Notes: generated by a model from the letters alone, not told the origin. A stretch of DNA of 64,000 nucleotides from CAWBUW01 sp963792075 (GCA_963792075.1 CAWBUW010000012.1:2686853-2750852); one strand, 5' to 3'. Shown: positions 8,002 through 17,510, counted from the stretch's first letter. Numbers and translations are program-made.

Positions 8002-9777
8002 TCACGGTATATTTACTGTGAAGATAAACGGCCCTTCCACGATACTCTTAAAACTTTTTTCGGCGATCTCGTAGGCAGTAGATTGGTCCATCTCTGGAGG
8101 CATCTTATTAATGCTGATACCTGATGGTCCAAACCCTTGTATGTCAGAGGTGTGGATATTGCAAGAGAAATCAAGCCCGGGATAACTGCGTTGGACCTCT
8201 TGGAGGGACGCGCTGCATTCCTCCTGAGATAATGCATCCATAGCATTTATTGTCACCTTATTTAGTGAAACAACCATTTGCCGTGGCGAAGGATCGCCGG
8301 GGTTTGCCTGATAAGGGAGAAAGAACGAATATCGATAACAGCGCTCCGACGTAAATTGGCTCATAAAGGTAGGAAAAGATTTGTGATAAACGTCCATGCG
8401 AGCCCAAGATGTCTCATCGGCTTTGTAAGTCTTTCCTTCCCAGGTTAAAGTCATCTCAGGATACCAACCTTTATGATTGTCGTATGAAATGCACAGATAT
8501 GCATCCGTAAGCGTGGGATTGATTGCCAGCCGGGTCAGGGTTACCTCCATTCCATTCTTACTCTGGGTCAGGTTCGGATCCAGTGTCAATGAACTGGTGA
8601 TGGGCACATCGAAATAAAAAGTAAAGGGCTCATACTTAGGGAACTCTTTCATGGTGCCATTTTGGGTATAGATATCAAACCCGCCGAGATCAATGCTCAA
8701 GGTAAGACCCAGCGACTGGATGTGATCGGCAGGCGTGCCGTAATAACTCTGTGTAACGATATAGTCGTTCTCATTCCCAGTTTTTTTACATTGAATTTCA
8801 AAATTCTCGGAAGGCCTTTCATCCGAAGGCCAGGTGTATTTTTCGTATTCCTTTCCCAAATCATCCTTCAAAGTTACTGCTCTGACCGGGCAAAAAAGCT
8901 GATAACCTTCAGGTATCTTGACCCCACGAATATAGTATTCGATGCCAATCCGAGCCAAATCAGCATAGGCCCAGGTTATGGCAATCGAAATACCTCCATG
9001 GGTTACGACGGGCGCGATAGGCTGGTAGTCGGGCAATGCCGAATTTGACGGGGCGGGAGAAGAGATGGGATCCGAAACAGGCGTTTCGGATCCCCGTGTT
9101 GTCGTCAGGGTCGGGCCAGTTTGGGTAGGACTATAAGTCTGTGAGGAACGGGATAATTGTAAATTCCACGGACCTGTAACGGTTTCAGTGAGAGCATCGG
9201 TAATCAATGCCCCGGCCTCATCGCTGGTCATTCCTGTAGGTTTTTGTATATCAAAACCGATCCCGTGATCGCCGAATTTACACGAAAAAGAAAAATCAGC
9301 ATGGCTCATCTTGATCTTTACTAAAGCCCGATCACAGTCCGCTTGAGTGAGCAATTCCGGGATGTCAGTTTGAATTTTCTCTATCACAAATCGAGTGGCT
9401 GGAGAGGCTTTCCCAAAAAAAGTATACTGGTAACATCGATACGTCCCCTCAAACGTTTTTGGATCCTGCCAATTGAGAATCGTATATTTAGAATTTACGA
9501 TTGTAGTGGAACCGTCGATAAGCACGGCATGAGGTAACCAGGCTGTCTTACTAGGCAGGTCAAAGCATGCGACAAACTTGGTTTGATCTTGCTCAAATAC
9601 CACGCTGCTGATGGAAACGGTCACACCTTGATTGGTAACCTGGTCGATTACCTCCGAATTAGCTCCATCGCTGCTCGCGGAGGCTACTTTGTAACCAACA
9701 AGGAGAATTATCCCTAAGATCGTTAATCCCATCAAAGTCGTGAAAGTATACTTATTCAAACGAAAATTAGCAAACAT
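8002..9777 (-). CDS. Large secreted or membrane-anchored protein with an internal repeat (unit 1)
   Basis: A 591-residue protein of no family I recognise. Residues ~12-32 are one hydrophobic anchor; the rest appears extracytoplasmic. Residues ~50-208 and ~409-590 are a diverged internal repeat. Shared landmarks are RCYQYTFF/RCYRYSFF, a Cys pair around DFSFSC/DFSC, and TGPWNLQL/EGPFIFTV at the end. A Ser/Thr/Pro linker (~209-255) and a third beta-rich domain (~260-395) lie between them. GAAAGGA supports the ATG at 9777. Unit 2 differs at residues 42, 142, 215, 274, 306 and 307; most of these fall on GANTC motif ends. It is followed by the broken propeller gene. Confidence 0.75.
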   Translation of the reverse strand: MFANFRLNKYTFTTLMGLTILGIILLVGYKVASASSDGANSEVIDQVTNQGVTVSISSVVFEQDQTKFVACFDLPSKTAWLPHAVLIDGSTTIVNSKYTILNWQDPKTFEGTYRCYQYTFFGKASPATRFVIEKIQTDIPELLTQADCDRALVKIKMSHADFSFSCKFGDHGIGFDIQKPTGMTSDEAGALITDALTETVTGPWNLQLSRSSQTYSPTQTGPTLTTTRGSETPVSDPISSPAPSNSALPDYQPIAPVVTHGGISIAITWAYADLARIGIEYYIRGVKIPEGYQLFCPVRAVTLKDDLGKEYEKYTWPSDERPSENFEIQCKKTGNENDYIVTQSYYGTPADHIQSLGLTLSIDLGGFDIYTQNGTMKEFPKYEPFTFYFDVPITSSLTLDPNLTQSKNGMEVTLTRLAINPTLTDAYLCISYDNHKGWYPEMTLTWEGKTYKADETSWARMDVYHKSFPTFMSQFTSERCYRYSFFLPYQANPGDPSPRQMVVSLNKVTINAMDALSQEECSASLQEVQRSYPGLDFSCNIHTSDIQGFGPSGISINKMPPEMDQSTAYEIAEKSFKSIVEGPFIFTVNIP

Positions 9778-9809
9778 CGGAATATCCTTTCTGGTCGTAT
9801 TTTCTTGGT

Positions 9810-10163
9810 TTATTGATTTAATCTTTGACCCTCACAGGATAATTTAGTAAGGTACTCGGTGTCAGCGATTTCCTGAGTCCTAATATAGCGTGGATCTCCC
9901 TGAACGTTTTGTGTTGGAGTGCCTCCGCAATATTCAGTACCCGAAAAATAATTCCAGCCCATTGCAAGCGTGACCGGTGGATAGTTAGTATAGGTGGCAA
10001 TATTCGCTCCCCATGTAACACCATCTGCAAGGTTATTTACCATTTTAGCTGAGTAACCGTTGCTTGCTCCAGACACATCTGCAACAAACATGTGCTCAGA
10101 CCAGGTACCGAGGGTGGCATACGCGGGTAAAACGCCTACAATGAGTAACATCAAACAGGTCAC
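9810..10163 (-). CDS. Small secreted protein (unit 1)
   Basis: A 117-residue product with a hydrophobic signal-like N terminus (CLMLLIVGVLPAYA) starting at GTG 10163; ATG a few codons later is an alternative. No family recognised. There are two Cys in the mature part (YCGGTP and LSCEGQ), which might form a disulfide. In this copy the duplication junction lies 6 bases upstream of the start, so the native promoter region is missing and recQ-derived sequence stands in its place. The unit-2 copy keeps its original upstream context. Confidence 0.6.
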   Translation of the reverse strand: MTCLMLLIVGVLPAYATLGTWSEHMFVADVSGASNGYSAKMVNNLADGVTWGANIATYTNYPPVTLAMGWNYFSGTEYCGGTPTQNVQGDPRYIRTQEIADTEYLTKLSCEGQRLNQ

Positions 10164-10169
10164 AAGAAT

Positions 10170-10303
10170 CTGGTCGAGATGTCAACTTATTACCCCATGT
10201 CCCTGCAGAGCCTGAAGATTCACGGGTTCGGCAAACCAAGCTGGACCATTACGGCAAGATTTTCATTGCCGTGATCCAGGATTATCCGCGCCGTCAGGCT
10301 TAA
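10170..10303 (+). pseudogene. recQ 3' remnant
   Basis: This matches recQ bases 609-746 (the end of the HRDC domain) but has a 3-base deletion, a 1-base deletion that shifts the frame, and about ten substitutions. It has no start of its own and is untranslatable as RecQ. It marks the left end of duplication unit 2. Confidence 0.9.
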
Positions 10304-10585
10304 TTTTCGGGGTGTGTTGTGGGGCAAAGCCCACCAGACGCCCCAAACCCCTTCGTTCCCGCAGCTACCCCAGTACCCACCGCAGCTACCACAGCCGCAG
10401 CCATTCCCGGCGCTGGACGTGGTCACGATCTTGCCGCCGCTGTGGGCATTGAAGACCGAAAGCTGGCGGGTGGTGCGCTCGCTGTGACGGTGAGCGCAGG
10501 CGATCGGGCGATCAGCCTCTTTGATTTGGCGCAGCGCATCGAAGCGCTCCCCACACTCCTGGCAGATATATTCGTAAAGTGGCAT
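10220..10585 (-). pseudogene. Degraded FmdB-type zinc ribbon gene (unit 2)
   Basis: The N-terminal ~68 residues match the unit-1 protein, but the fourth zinc ligand is lost (C33 to Arg: CAHC became CAHR). The C-terminal Cys/Gly tail is altered, and the original stop is gone, so translation would run ~45 residues into the antisense of the recQ remnant and end at 10220. Losing one of four ligands should abolish a stable zinc ribbon. The intact copy is at 798-1034. Confidence 0.75.
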
Positions 10586-10612
10586 GATTATCTCCTAAAG
10601 AGATTATTGTCG

Positions 10613-10727
10613 GGTTGTCCAAAAAGAAACAAAGGAAGAAAATTTATACGTATCTGTGGGGGTGGTGCGAAGCACCACCCACACAGATACGTATATTTTC
10701 TCCTTGTTTTCGTCTTTTTGGACAGTC
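10613..10727. repeat. 115-bp palindromic element (family member 2)
   Basis: Unit-2 counterpart of the element at 1062-1176, with a few changes in the arms (for example GGTTGTCC in place of GGCTGTCC on the left). The long inverted-repeat structure is kept. Confidence 0.8.
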
Positions 10728-10771
10728 TAACATACTCTCAAATTTAAAAAATTCAGTGGTTTAATTGTACC

Positions 10772-11563
10772 ATGCGTTTGTTCTGGGAACTCGCCCTCCG
10801 TTCACTGCAGCGTCACCTGACCTATCGCGCCGCGGCTTTTGCCGGCCTGCTGACGAACCTGTTCTGGGGCATGCTCCGCGCCGCGGTGATGATCGCTTTG
10901 TACGCCGGTCACCAGGAGGTCGCCGGCATGACGCTGCAAGACGCGATCACCTACACCGCCTTGACCCAGGCTGCCATCAGCTTCATCAGCCTGTTCGGCT
11001 GGTACGAGGTGATGGACAGCGTCTATACCGGGAAAGTCGCCACCGACCTGCTGAAGCCGATGGATTATTATAATTTCTGGCTGGCGCAGGACCTGGGCCG
11101 CGCCCTGACACAACTGGCGCTGCGCGGCTTGCCATTGGTGGCGGCTTACCTGCTGTTCTACCGCTTGAGCTTCCCGCGCAGCCTGGCGCAGTGGGGCTGG
11201 CTGGGTGTATCCATGCTGCTGGCCCTGCTGGTGAGCTTCTCCTATCGTTTTTTGGTCAACCTGTCTGCATTTTGGGTGCCGAACGCCATGGGGATCGGGC
11301 GGATGGGTTTCTTCCTCCCGCTCTTCCTGTCCGGTTTTATGCTGCCCATCCGCTGGCTGCCGGATTGGTTCGCCCGCCTGTGCTGGCTGACGCCCTTTCC
11401 TTATGCCGTCACTACCATGGTGGACGTTTATCTGGGCTTGGTGGATGGCCCGGAGCTGTACCGCGCGTTAGGCTGGCAGCTTCTTTGGGTCGTCCTCCTT
11501 TACGCTGCTTGCCGGGTGGTGCTGCGCTCAGGCGTACGCCGTCTGGTGATTCTAGGAGGCTGA
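10772..11563 (+). CDS. ABC-2 type transporter permease A (unit 2)
   Basis: A 263-residue permease, paralogue of 1220-2011 with ~99% protein identity. About 20 base differences lie along the gene, nearly all silent. The three replacements are L for P and G for A in the FPRSxAQWxW segment, and Y for S in FPxAVTTM. The excess of silent changes shows that both versions were selected as functional proteins while they diverged. It is the last gene of the diverged part of the duplication; permease B, two bases downstream, is nearly identical between units. Confidence 0.85.
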   Translation: MRLFWELALRSLQRHLTYRAAAFAGLLTNLFWGMLRAAVMIALYAGHQEVAGMTLQDAITYTALTQAAISFISLFGWYEVMDSVYTGKVATDLLKPMDYYNFWLAQDLGRALTQLALRGLPLVAAYLLFYRLSFPRSLAQWGWLGVSMLLALLVSFSYRFLVNLSAFWVPNAMGIGRMGFFLPLFLSGFMLPIRWLPDWFARLCWLTPFPYAVTTMVDVYLGLVDGPELYRALGWQLLWVVLLYAACRVVLRSGVRRLVILGG

Positions 11564-11564
11564 G

Positions 11565-12374
11565 ATGTTGGAAGGGCTGCGCCTGTACCAGAAGCTGATC
11601 GGTATCCAGATCCGCTCACAACTGCAGTACCGCCTGTCATTCGTGATGGATACCTTTACGACCGCCCTGTCCTCGGTGATAAGCTTTGCCACCCTGGCTT
11701 TGGTGATGCAGCGCTTCGGGAACATCGCCGGGTGGAGCATCGGCGAAGTGGCATTCCTGTATGGCATGGTCGAGTTCTCCTTTGGCATCATGGACATGGT
11801 CTTCAGCGGGTTCGACCCGCCCAATTTTGGCCGCCAGGTGCGCCTGGGTCGCCTGGACCAAACTCTGCTGCGCCCCGTGAGCGTGACGCTGCAGGTGCTC
11901 GGGTCTGAGTTCATCATCCGCCGCCTGGGTCGCATGCTGCAAGGGCTGGCGGTCCTGGGCCTGTCCTTTTACCTGACGGACATCACCTGGACCGTGGGCA
12001 AGGTGCTTTACCTGCCCCTGGTGGCGCTCAGCCTGGTGTTCTTCTTCGGCGGTTTGTTCATCACCGGCGCAACGCTGTCTTTTTGGGCGCTCGATTCGAT
12101 TGAAGCGATCAACATTTTCACCTACGGCGGTTCGGAGATGATGTCTTACCCGATGAACATTTACCCTGCGCCGCTGCGGCAGTTCTTTACTTACGTTGTG
12201 CCGGGTATTTTCTTGAATTATTACCCCGCTTTGTATTTCCTGGGCAAACCGGACCCGCTGGGCATGCCCTGGTTTGCTCCCTTCCTGGCGCCTGTGGCGG
12301 GTCTGCTGGTGCTGGGCGCGGCGCTGGTGTTCTGGAATTATGGCCTGCGCGCTTACCAATCCACTGGAACGTAA
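11565..12374 (+). CDS. ABC-2 type transporter permease B (unit 2)
   Basis: Protein identical to that of 2013-2822 (269 residues, COG3694-like). Base changes relative to unit 1 are at 11642, 11861 (AACTC where unit 1 has GACTC) and ~12230. The operon spacing to both neighbours is conserved, so a complete second transporter could be made from this unit. Confidence 0.85.
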   Translation: MLEGLRLYQKLIGIQIRSQLQYRLSFVMDTFTTALSSVISFATLALVMQRFGNIAGWSIGEVAFLYGMVEFSFGIMDMVFSGFDPPNFGRQVRLGRLDQTLLRPVSVTLQVLGSEFIIRRLGRMLQGLAVLGLSFYLTDITWTVGKVLYLPLVALSLVFFFGGLFITGATLSFWALDSIEAINIFTYGGSEMMSYPMNIYPAPLRQFFTYVVPGIFLNYYPALYFLGKPDPLGMPWFAPFLAPVAGLLVLGAALVFWNYGLRAYQSTGT

Positions 12375-13364
12375 ATGAAAGAAATCATCTCTGTCCATGA
12401 ACTAACCAAGCATTTCAAAGTCTCACGCTACCACCGCGGGAGCGGGGGCGTGCTGCGCAACCTGTTCAACCGGGATTACCACCTGGTGCGCGCGGTGGAT
12501 GGCATCTCTTTCCAGGTGCAGCCGGGTGAGCTGGTGGGCTACCTGGGGCCGAACGGGGCGGGGAAATCGACCACGATCAAGATGCTGACGGGACTGCTGG
12601 TGCCCTCCGGGGGCGAGCTGGAAGTGAACGGGTTCGTTCCCTGGCGTGACCGGAAGCGCTACGTGGCCCAGATCGGGGCGGTATTCGGGCAGCGCACGAC
12701 TTTGTGGTGGGATTTGCCGGTGATCGAATCCCTGGAGCTGCTGCGCTATATCTACCATATCCCTGAAGCGGTCTACCGCCACAACCTGGATGAGTTCCGC
12801 AGCCTGCTCGAGCTGGACTTGTTCATGGATACCCCCGTGCGGGCGCTGTCCCTGGGCCAAAGGATGCGGGCGGATATCTGCGCCGCGCTGCTGCACAACC
12901 CCACTTTACTGTTCCTGGACGAGCCGACCATCGGCCTGGACGTGGTAGCCAAGGAGCGTATCCGCCAGTTCATCCTGCACGTCAATCGAGACAAAGGGAC
13001 GACGGTGCTGCTGACCACGCACGACCTGTCCGACGTGGAAAAATTGTGCGAGCGTGTGATGATCATCGACCACGGGCTGCTGCTCTACGATGGCGGCCTG
13101 ACCCAACTCCGCGACCGTTTCGGGGGGAAGCGGAGGCTGGTGGTCGATTTCGCCGAGGCCTACCCCGAGGTCCAGGCCGTTGGAGCCGAGCTGGTCGGGC
13201 GAGAAGGGAACCGGGTGACCTTCCAATTCGAACGCGGCTCGATCGCCGCCTCCGAATTGATCGGGCAGCTTTCACGCCAGTTCCGCATCCGTGACCTGGA
13301 AGTCCAGGAACCGGATATCGAGGAGACCGTGCGCCGGATCTACGAAGGGCGCCTGTTAGAGTAA
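12375..13364 (+). CDS. ABC-2 transporter ATP-binding protein (unit 2)
   Basis: A 329-residue ATPase with a protein sequence identical to 2823-3812 (Walker A GPNGAGKST, Walker B FLDEPTIGLD). One silent C/G transversion distinguishes the copies. With two identical ATPases and near-identical permeases, the duplication doubles the dose of this transporter. Confidence 0.9.
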   Translation: MKEIISVHELTKHFKVSRYHRGSGGVLRNLFNRDYHLVRAVDGISFQVQPGELVGYLGPNGAGKSTTIKMLTGLLVPSGGELEVNGFVPWRDRKRYVAQIGAVFGQRTTLWWDLPVIESLELLRYIYHIPEAVYRHNLDEFRSLLELDLFMDTPVRALSLGQRMRADICAALLHNPTLLFLDEPTIGLDVVAKERIRQFILHVNRDKGTTVLLTTHDLSDVEKLCERVMIIDHGLLLYDGGLTQLRDRFGGKRRLVVDFAEAYPEVQAVGAELVGREGNRVTFQFERGSIAASELIGQLSRQFRIRDLEVQEPDIEETVRRIYEGRLLE

Positions 13365-13444
13365 CAAATATATCCACCCCAAGCGGGGGAATCCGTGGTA
13401 AATTATAAAGATACCCAAATCGCAGAATTGCACTGAGGATAAGA

Positions 13445-14329
13445 ATGCCACGCATCTATGAGTGTACCTACCGCATTCGCCATTATGAGTGTGATGCCTA
13501 TGGACACGTCAACCACGCCAATTACCTGCGCTATTTACAGGAAGCCGCCTATGAAGCTTCTGCAGACGCCGGGTATGACATGGTGGGGTACCGGGCGCTG
13601 GAATGCCTCTGGTTTATTCGCGAGACTGAAATTGAATACTTAAGGCCTCTCTATTATGGAGAAGAGGTGGTCGTGCGCACCTGGGTAGAAGATTTTCACC
13701 GGGTGCGTTCGATTCGGGCTTATGAAATCCGCGTGGCGGGCACGGATGAATTGGCGGCGCGGGCCTGGTCGGATTGGGTCTACCTGGAAATCGCTTCTGG
13801 GAAACCCCGCAGTGTCCCGGCAGAGATGGTCCAGGCGTTTTTGCCGGGTGAAGAAGCGAGCGCCAGTCGCCCGCGGCGGCGCTTCCCTGCCGCTCCGCCT
13901 CCGCCCTCCGGCGCATTTTGCATGCGGCGAAACGTGGAATGGCGCGACCTGGATGCGCTGCAGCACGTGAATAACGCCGTATATTTCTCTTACCTCGAAG
14001 AATGCGCCATGCAGTCCGGCCAGAAATTCGGCTGGACTTTCGAGCGCCTGCTCCAGGAAAAATTTGGAATCGTGGCCCGCCGGGCGCAAATCGAATACCG
14101 CTTGCCGGCCACCCTCGGGGAAACCCTGGAGATCGAGACCTGGATCTCCGACGTGCGGGCGGCTTCGGTCACGCGCCACTTCGTGGTCCGCCGCCCGGCG
14201 GATGGTGAAGTTATCTGCCTGGCGCACCTGGGATACGTCTGGGTGAACCGGGAGACCGGCAGGCCGGTGCGTATCCCTGCGCATTTCCTACAGGATTTTG
14301 CTCCTCACATCGCGGAGGATTCAAATTAA
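13445..14329 (+). CDS. Double-hotdog thioesterase-like protein (unit 2)
   Basis: A 294-residue tandem-hotdog protein, identical to 3893-4777 except for Gly instead of Glu in EKFxIVARR (codon GGA, base 14067). Unit 2 has GAATC here where unit 1 has AAATC. Upstream, a GAATC in unit 1 (3865) reads AAATC in this unit (13417). Confidence 0.8.
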   Translation: MPRIYECTYRIRHYECDAYGHVNHANYLRYLQEAAYEASADAGYDMVGYRALECLWFIRETEIEYLRPLYYGEEVVVRTWVEDFHRVRSIRAYEIRVAGTDELAARAWSDWVYLEIASGKPRSVPAEMVQAFLPGEEASASRPRRRFPAAPPPPSGAFCMRRNVEWRDLDALQHVNNAVYFSYLEECAMQSGQKFGWTFERLLQEKFGIVARRAQIEYRLPATLGETLEIETWISDVRAASVTRHFVVRRPADGEVICLAHLGYVWVNRETGRPVRIPAHFLQDFAPHIAEDSN

Positions 14330-14344
14330 AGTTAGGAGGTCTAT

Positions 14345-14926
14345 TTGAATTCATACCGTTCTATCAATTTAGTGCCCCCACTCGTGAAGCGGGCGAAAAA
14401 CCTGGCCGGGCAGATGAATTACACGACCGTCTGCTCGGATGGCACAGGCCGGCTGCTGCGCATGCTCTCGCACCAGTTCCAAAGCGGGATGATCGGAGAG
14501 ATTGGGTCCGGCTGCGGGGTGGGCTCGGCCTGGATCACCAGCGCCCTGGCAGCGGGCACCTCGTTTATCACCGTCGAAGACAGCCCCACGCTTTCGGCTG
14601 TGGCGCGCACTTTGTTCGAAGAGCACCCTTCCGTGAAAGTGCTGCATGCCGAGTGGCACGATATCGTCAAGTACGGCCCGTTCAACCTGGTGTACCTTTC
14701 TGCCAGCCGGGCGAAGGACTGCGCTCAGGAAGTCCTGTTGGAAGCGCTGCGCATTGGCGGCACGATCGTGATCGACGGCCTGGTACCCGTGGAGCAAATG
14801 ACCCCGGAGCAGCAGTCCCAGCCGGATGCGCTGCGGTCTGCCTGGCTGGATGACCCGCGTTTGCTGGCAACGGAGATCCTGGTATCGGCGAGCGAGGCGG
14901 TCCTGCTGGCAACCCGCGTCGATTAA
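14345..14926 (+). CDS. SAM-dependent methyltransferase-like protein (unit 2)
   Basis: A 193-residue protein identical to 4793-5374, with the same TTG start, TAGGAGG ribosome site and glycine-rich SAM-binding loop. The substrate is unknown. Confidence 0.7.
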   Translation: MNSYRSINLVPPLVKRAKNLAGQMNYTTVCSDGTGRLLRMLSHQFQSGMIGEIGSGCGVGSAWITSALAAGTSFITVEDSPTLSAVARTLFEEHPSVKVLHAEWHDIVKYGPFNLVYLSASRAKDCAQEVLLEALRIGGTIVIDGLVPVEQMTPEQQSQPDALRSAWLDDPRLLATEILVSASEAVLLATRVD

Positions 14927-14984
14927 AATAGTGTTTGGGGAGCTGGACTCCCCACCCCCCAAAAAAAATTTTATAGGTGGAGCG

Positions 14985-15779
14985 ATGGATCAATATTTAG
15001 ACCTGTTACGTTTTGTATTGGAGAATGGCGCCGCAAAACCGGACCGCACGGGGACGGGCACGCGCTCGATCTTCGGGTACCAGATGCGCTTCGACTTGCA
15101 GAAGGGCTTTCCGCTGCTGACCACGAAGAAGATCCACTTCAAATCGGTAGCCTATGAGCTGCTCTGGTTCCTGCGGGGCGAGTCCAACGTCCGTTTCCTG
15201 CAGGAAAATGGGGTCAGGATTTGGGATGAATGGGCGGATGAAAATGGGGAGCTGGGACCTGTGTACGGGGTGCAGTGGCGCTCCTGGCAGGCCGCGGATG
15301 GCAGGCAGATCGACCAGATCAGCCAGGTGATCGATCAAATCCGGCGGAACCCGGAATCGAGGCGGCTGATCGTATCCGCCTGGAACGTAGGCGAAATTGA
15401 CCAGATGGCGCTGCCGCCCTGCCACACCTTTTTTCAGTTCTACGTCCTGGACGGGCGGCTTTCCTGCCAGCTTTACCAACGCTCGGCGGATATCTTTTTG
15501 GGCGTGCCGTTCAACATCGCTTCTTATTCGCTGCTGGTGATGATGATCGCCCAGGTGTGTGGCTTGCAGCTTGGGGATTTCGTCCACACCCTGGGGGATG
15601 CGCATCTCTATGCCAACCATTTAGACCAGGCCCGCCTGCAGCTCGGCCGCGCGCCTTACCCGCTGCCGCAGTTGAAGCTCAACCCAGAGGTGCGCGATAT
15701 TTTCGGCTTTACCTATCCGGATTTCACCCTGCTGGATTACCAATCCCACCCCGGGATCAAAGCGGATATATCCGTATGA
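14985..15779 (+). CDS. thyA: Thymidylate synthase (unit 2), canonical Ser125
   Basis: A 264-residue ThyA with the family-typical Ser-Arg-Arg at 125-127, where unit 1 has Leu-Arg-Arg. Otherwise the protein is the same, including the catalytic Cys in LPPCHTFFQFYV. It overlaps folA by four bases. If the unit-1 change is real, this is the copy expected to have normal activity. Confidence 0.95.
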   Translation: MDQYLDLLRFVLENGAAKPDRTGTGTRSIFGYQMRFDLQKGFPLLTTKKIHFKSVAYELLWFLRGESNVRFLQENGVRIWDEWADENGELGPVYGVQWRSWQAADGRQIDQISQVIDQIRRNPESRRLIVSAWNVGEIDQMALPPCHTFFQFYVLDGRLSCQLYQRSADIFLGVPFNIASYSLLVMMIAQVCGLQLGDFVHTLGDAHLYANHLDQARLQLGRAPYPLPQLKLNPEVRDIFGFTYPDFTLLDYQSHPGIKADISV

Positions 15780-16267
15780 AAATTTCGTTGATCGTAGCGC
15801 TGGACGAACAAGATGGGATCGGCCACCACGGCCGGCTGCCCTGGCGCTTGGGCACCGATATGCGCCGCTTCAAAGCCCTGACCATGGGGCATCACCTGAT
15901 CATGGGGCGCAAAACCTGGGAAGCCATCGGCCGCCCTTTGTCCGGGAGGACTTTGATCATCGTCACCCGCCAGCCGGGTTACCTTGCAGAAGGCTGTCAC
16001 GTGGTCCATTCGCTCGACGCGGCGCTGGAGCTCGCCCGCCGGCGCGGCGACGAAGAAGCCTTTGTCATCGGTGGAGGCGAGCTTTATGAGCTGGCGCTGC
16101 CCCTGGCGCAGCGCATCTACATGACCCGGGTGCACACCACGGTCCCTGCCGATGTGTTTTTCCCCGGTTTTGACCCGGCAGAGTGGGAAATCACCCAGAT
16201 GCAGCAGGATGCCGCCGGTGAAAAAGACCAGTTCGCTGCAACTTTTTCGGTCCTGGAGCGCCGCTGA
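15776..16267 (+). CDS. folA: Dihydrofolate reductase (unit 2)
   Basis: A 163-residue DHFR, identical at protein level to 6224-6715, with ATGA overlap to thyA. Two identical folA genes raise DHFR dose; gene amplification is a known route to antifolate tolerance, but nothing in the sequence shows this was the cause of the duplication. Confidence 0.95.
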   Translation: MKISLIVALDEQDGIGHHGRLPWRLGTDMRRFKALTMGHHLIMGRKTWEAIGRPLSGRTLIIVTRQPGYLAEGCHVVHSLDAALELARRRGDEEAFVIGGGELYELALPLAQRIYMTRVHTTVPADVFFPGFDPAEWEITQMQQDAAGEKDQFAATFSVLERR

Positions 16268-16331
16268 ACCATGCAGGTATCCGTCGTCTTGGCCGAAAAG
16301 GGCCTGCGTCTCTGCTTGTTTTTTCATCCCT

Positions 16332-17405
16332 CTACTTGAACTGCCATGAAGGCTCTATCCACTCTTGATCCTCGCTAAGACCTACAGCGTGTAGCCTTTT
16401 TATCGTTTCGTTCTCTAAAGAAGCGAGATACACATGAGTAAGGCCATCATCGTTTGCCTGGTATAAGAGATGTTTGCTGTCCGGTGACCATACCGGTCCC
16501 CACCCTGAGTTCGGTGAAAGTTTGCGTAACCCTGTTCCATCCGGTTGAACGAAGTAAACTTCAGGTTGTTGCCGGTGATCTTCTGAGGTGAAGGTAAACG
16601 CCAGCTTTCTCCCATCCGGCGACCAGAATGGTTCCTGTACACTGCCATTTTGAGGTATGTAGATGGGAGTGAGATTGGTCCCATCAGAATTCATGAGAAA
16701 AAGGCCATCCTGTCCCGCCCGGTTTGACACAAAGGCGATCTGGTTATGATCGGGAGGCAGGGCAGGATATTTATCTTGGAAAGGGCTCTCATTTAAATTT
16801 ATCCACATACGACTTTCGACATCTAATAGCAAAATCTCACTATTCCCCTCCATCTTCCCGGTTGTAAGGATGTGACCGTTGTCTAACCAGGCCAGGCCTA
16901 TATAATTACCCGGCAGATTGCCAACCAGTTCCTGGATACGATTGTCTTTCAAGGTAAACAAAGAAATCTGTGATCTGCCCGCCTGTGAGGTTACAAAAGC
17001 GATCTCTGCTCCATTGGGCGCCCAGGCCAGGCCATTTATGGAACCTTCCACAGATCCAATAGATTGCCAGAGATTTTCCTGAGGGGCGAAAATTTTAATC
17101 TCATACCCACGATCATTTTCCGATGAGATCACGACCGCTTTAGAATAGTTTGGTGACTAGAGCAGCGGCGCGATCAAGCTTCCTGGGTAATAGCCGCTTA
17201 TTTCTTGTGGTTCAGGGCAAGGCGCGGATTTGAATAAGCAATCTGCGGGCATACGCACCAGTTTGAAATCCCCTAAATTATCAACGACGAAGTAGATTTG
17301 ACCTTTAGGCTTGCCCAAAAATTGTTCTGCTAATCCCGAAGACAGAGCAACTACACTGAGAATCAAGCTAACGGCAATGCTAATAATCCAGTCTCTTCTT
17401 TGCAT
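16332..17405 (-). pseudogene. Beta-propeller secreted protein interrupted by an amber codon (unit 2)
   Basis: Same arrangement as at 6780-7853: an 82-codon anchored N-terminal segment (17405-17157), TAG at 17157-17159, then the in-frame propeller (to 16332). Both units share the TAG, so it predates the duplication or was spread by conversion. It is not a copy-specific sequencing slip. Confidence 0.75.
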
Positions 17406-17490
17406 GCTAAACCTCCGTATCTTCAGACACCTTTAAGTTTTTTATATCACAAATTATCCTTCATGCCTCCTGTGGGCGCCACGGGTTTTT

Positions 17491-17510
17491 ACCTGTGGAT
17501 TCCCACAGGT
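17491..17510. other. CCTGTGG/CCACAGG hairpin (unit 2)
   Basis: Identical to 7939-7958; lies between the 591-aa gene and the propeller gene. Confidence 0.5.

Larger units (their letters stand above)
609..10169. repeat. Tandem duplication, unit 1 (~9.56 kb)
   Basis: This unit is repeated directly downstream at 10170-19721. From about 2.0 kb on, the offset is a constant 9552 bases. The left edge lies inside recQ (609) and the right edge at the 5' end of a small secreted-protein gene (10169). At the junction, the sequence ending CACAAGAAT is joined directly to CTGGTCGAGATG of recQ. I see no shared bases at the three edges beyond one or two, and no transposase or integrase, so the join looks non-homologous. 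The first ~1.4 kb has diverged between units by several percent; the rest is almost identical. Confidence 0.95.
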
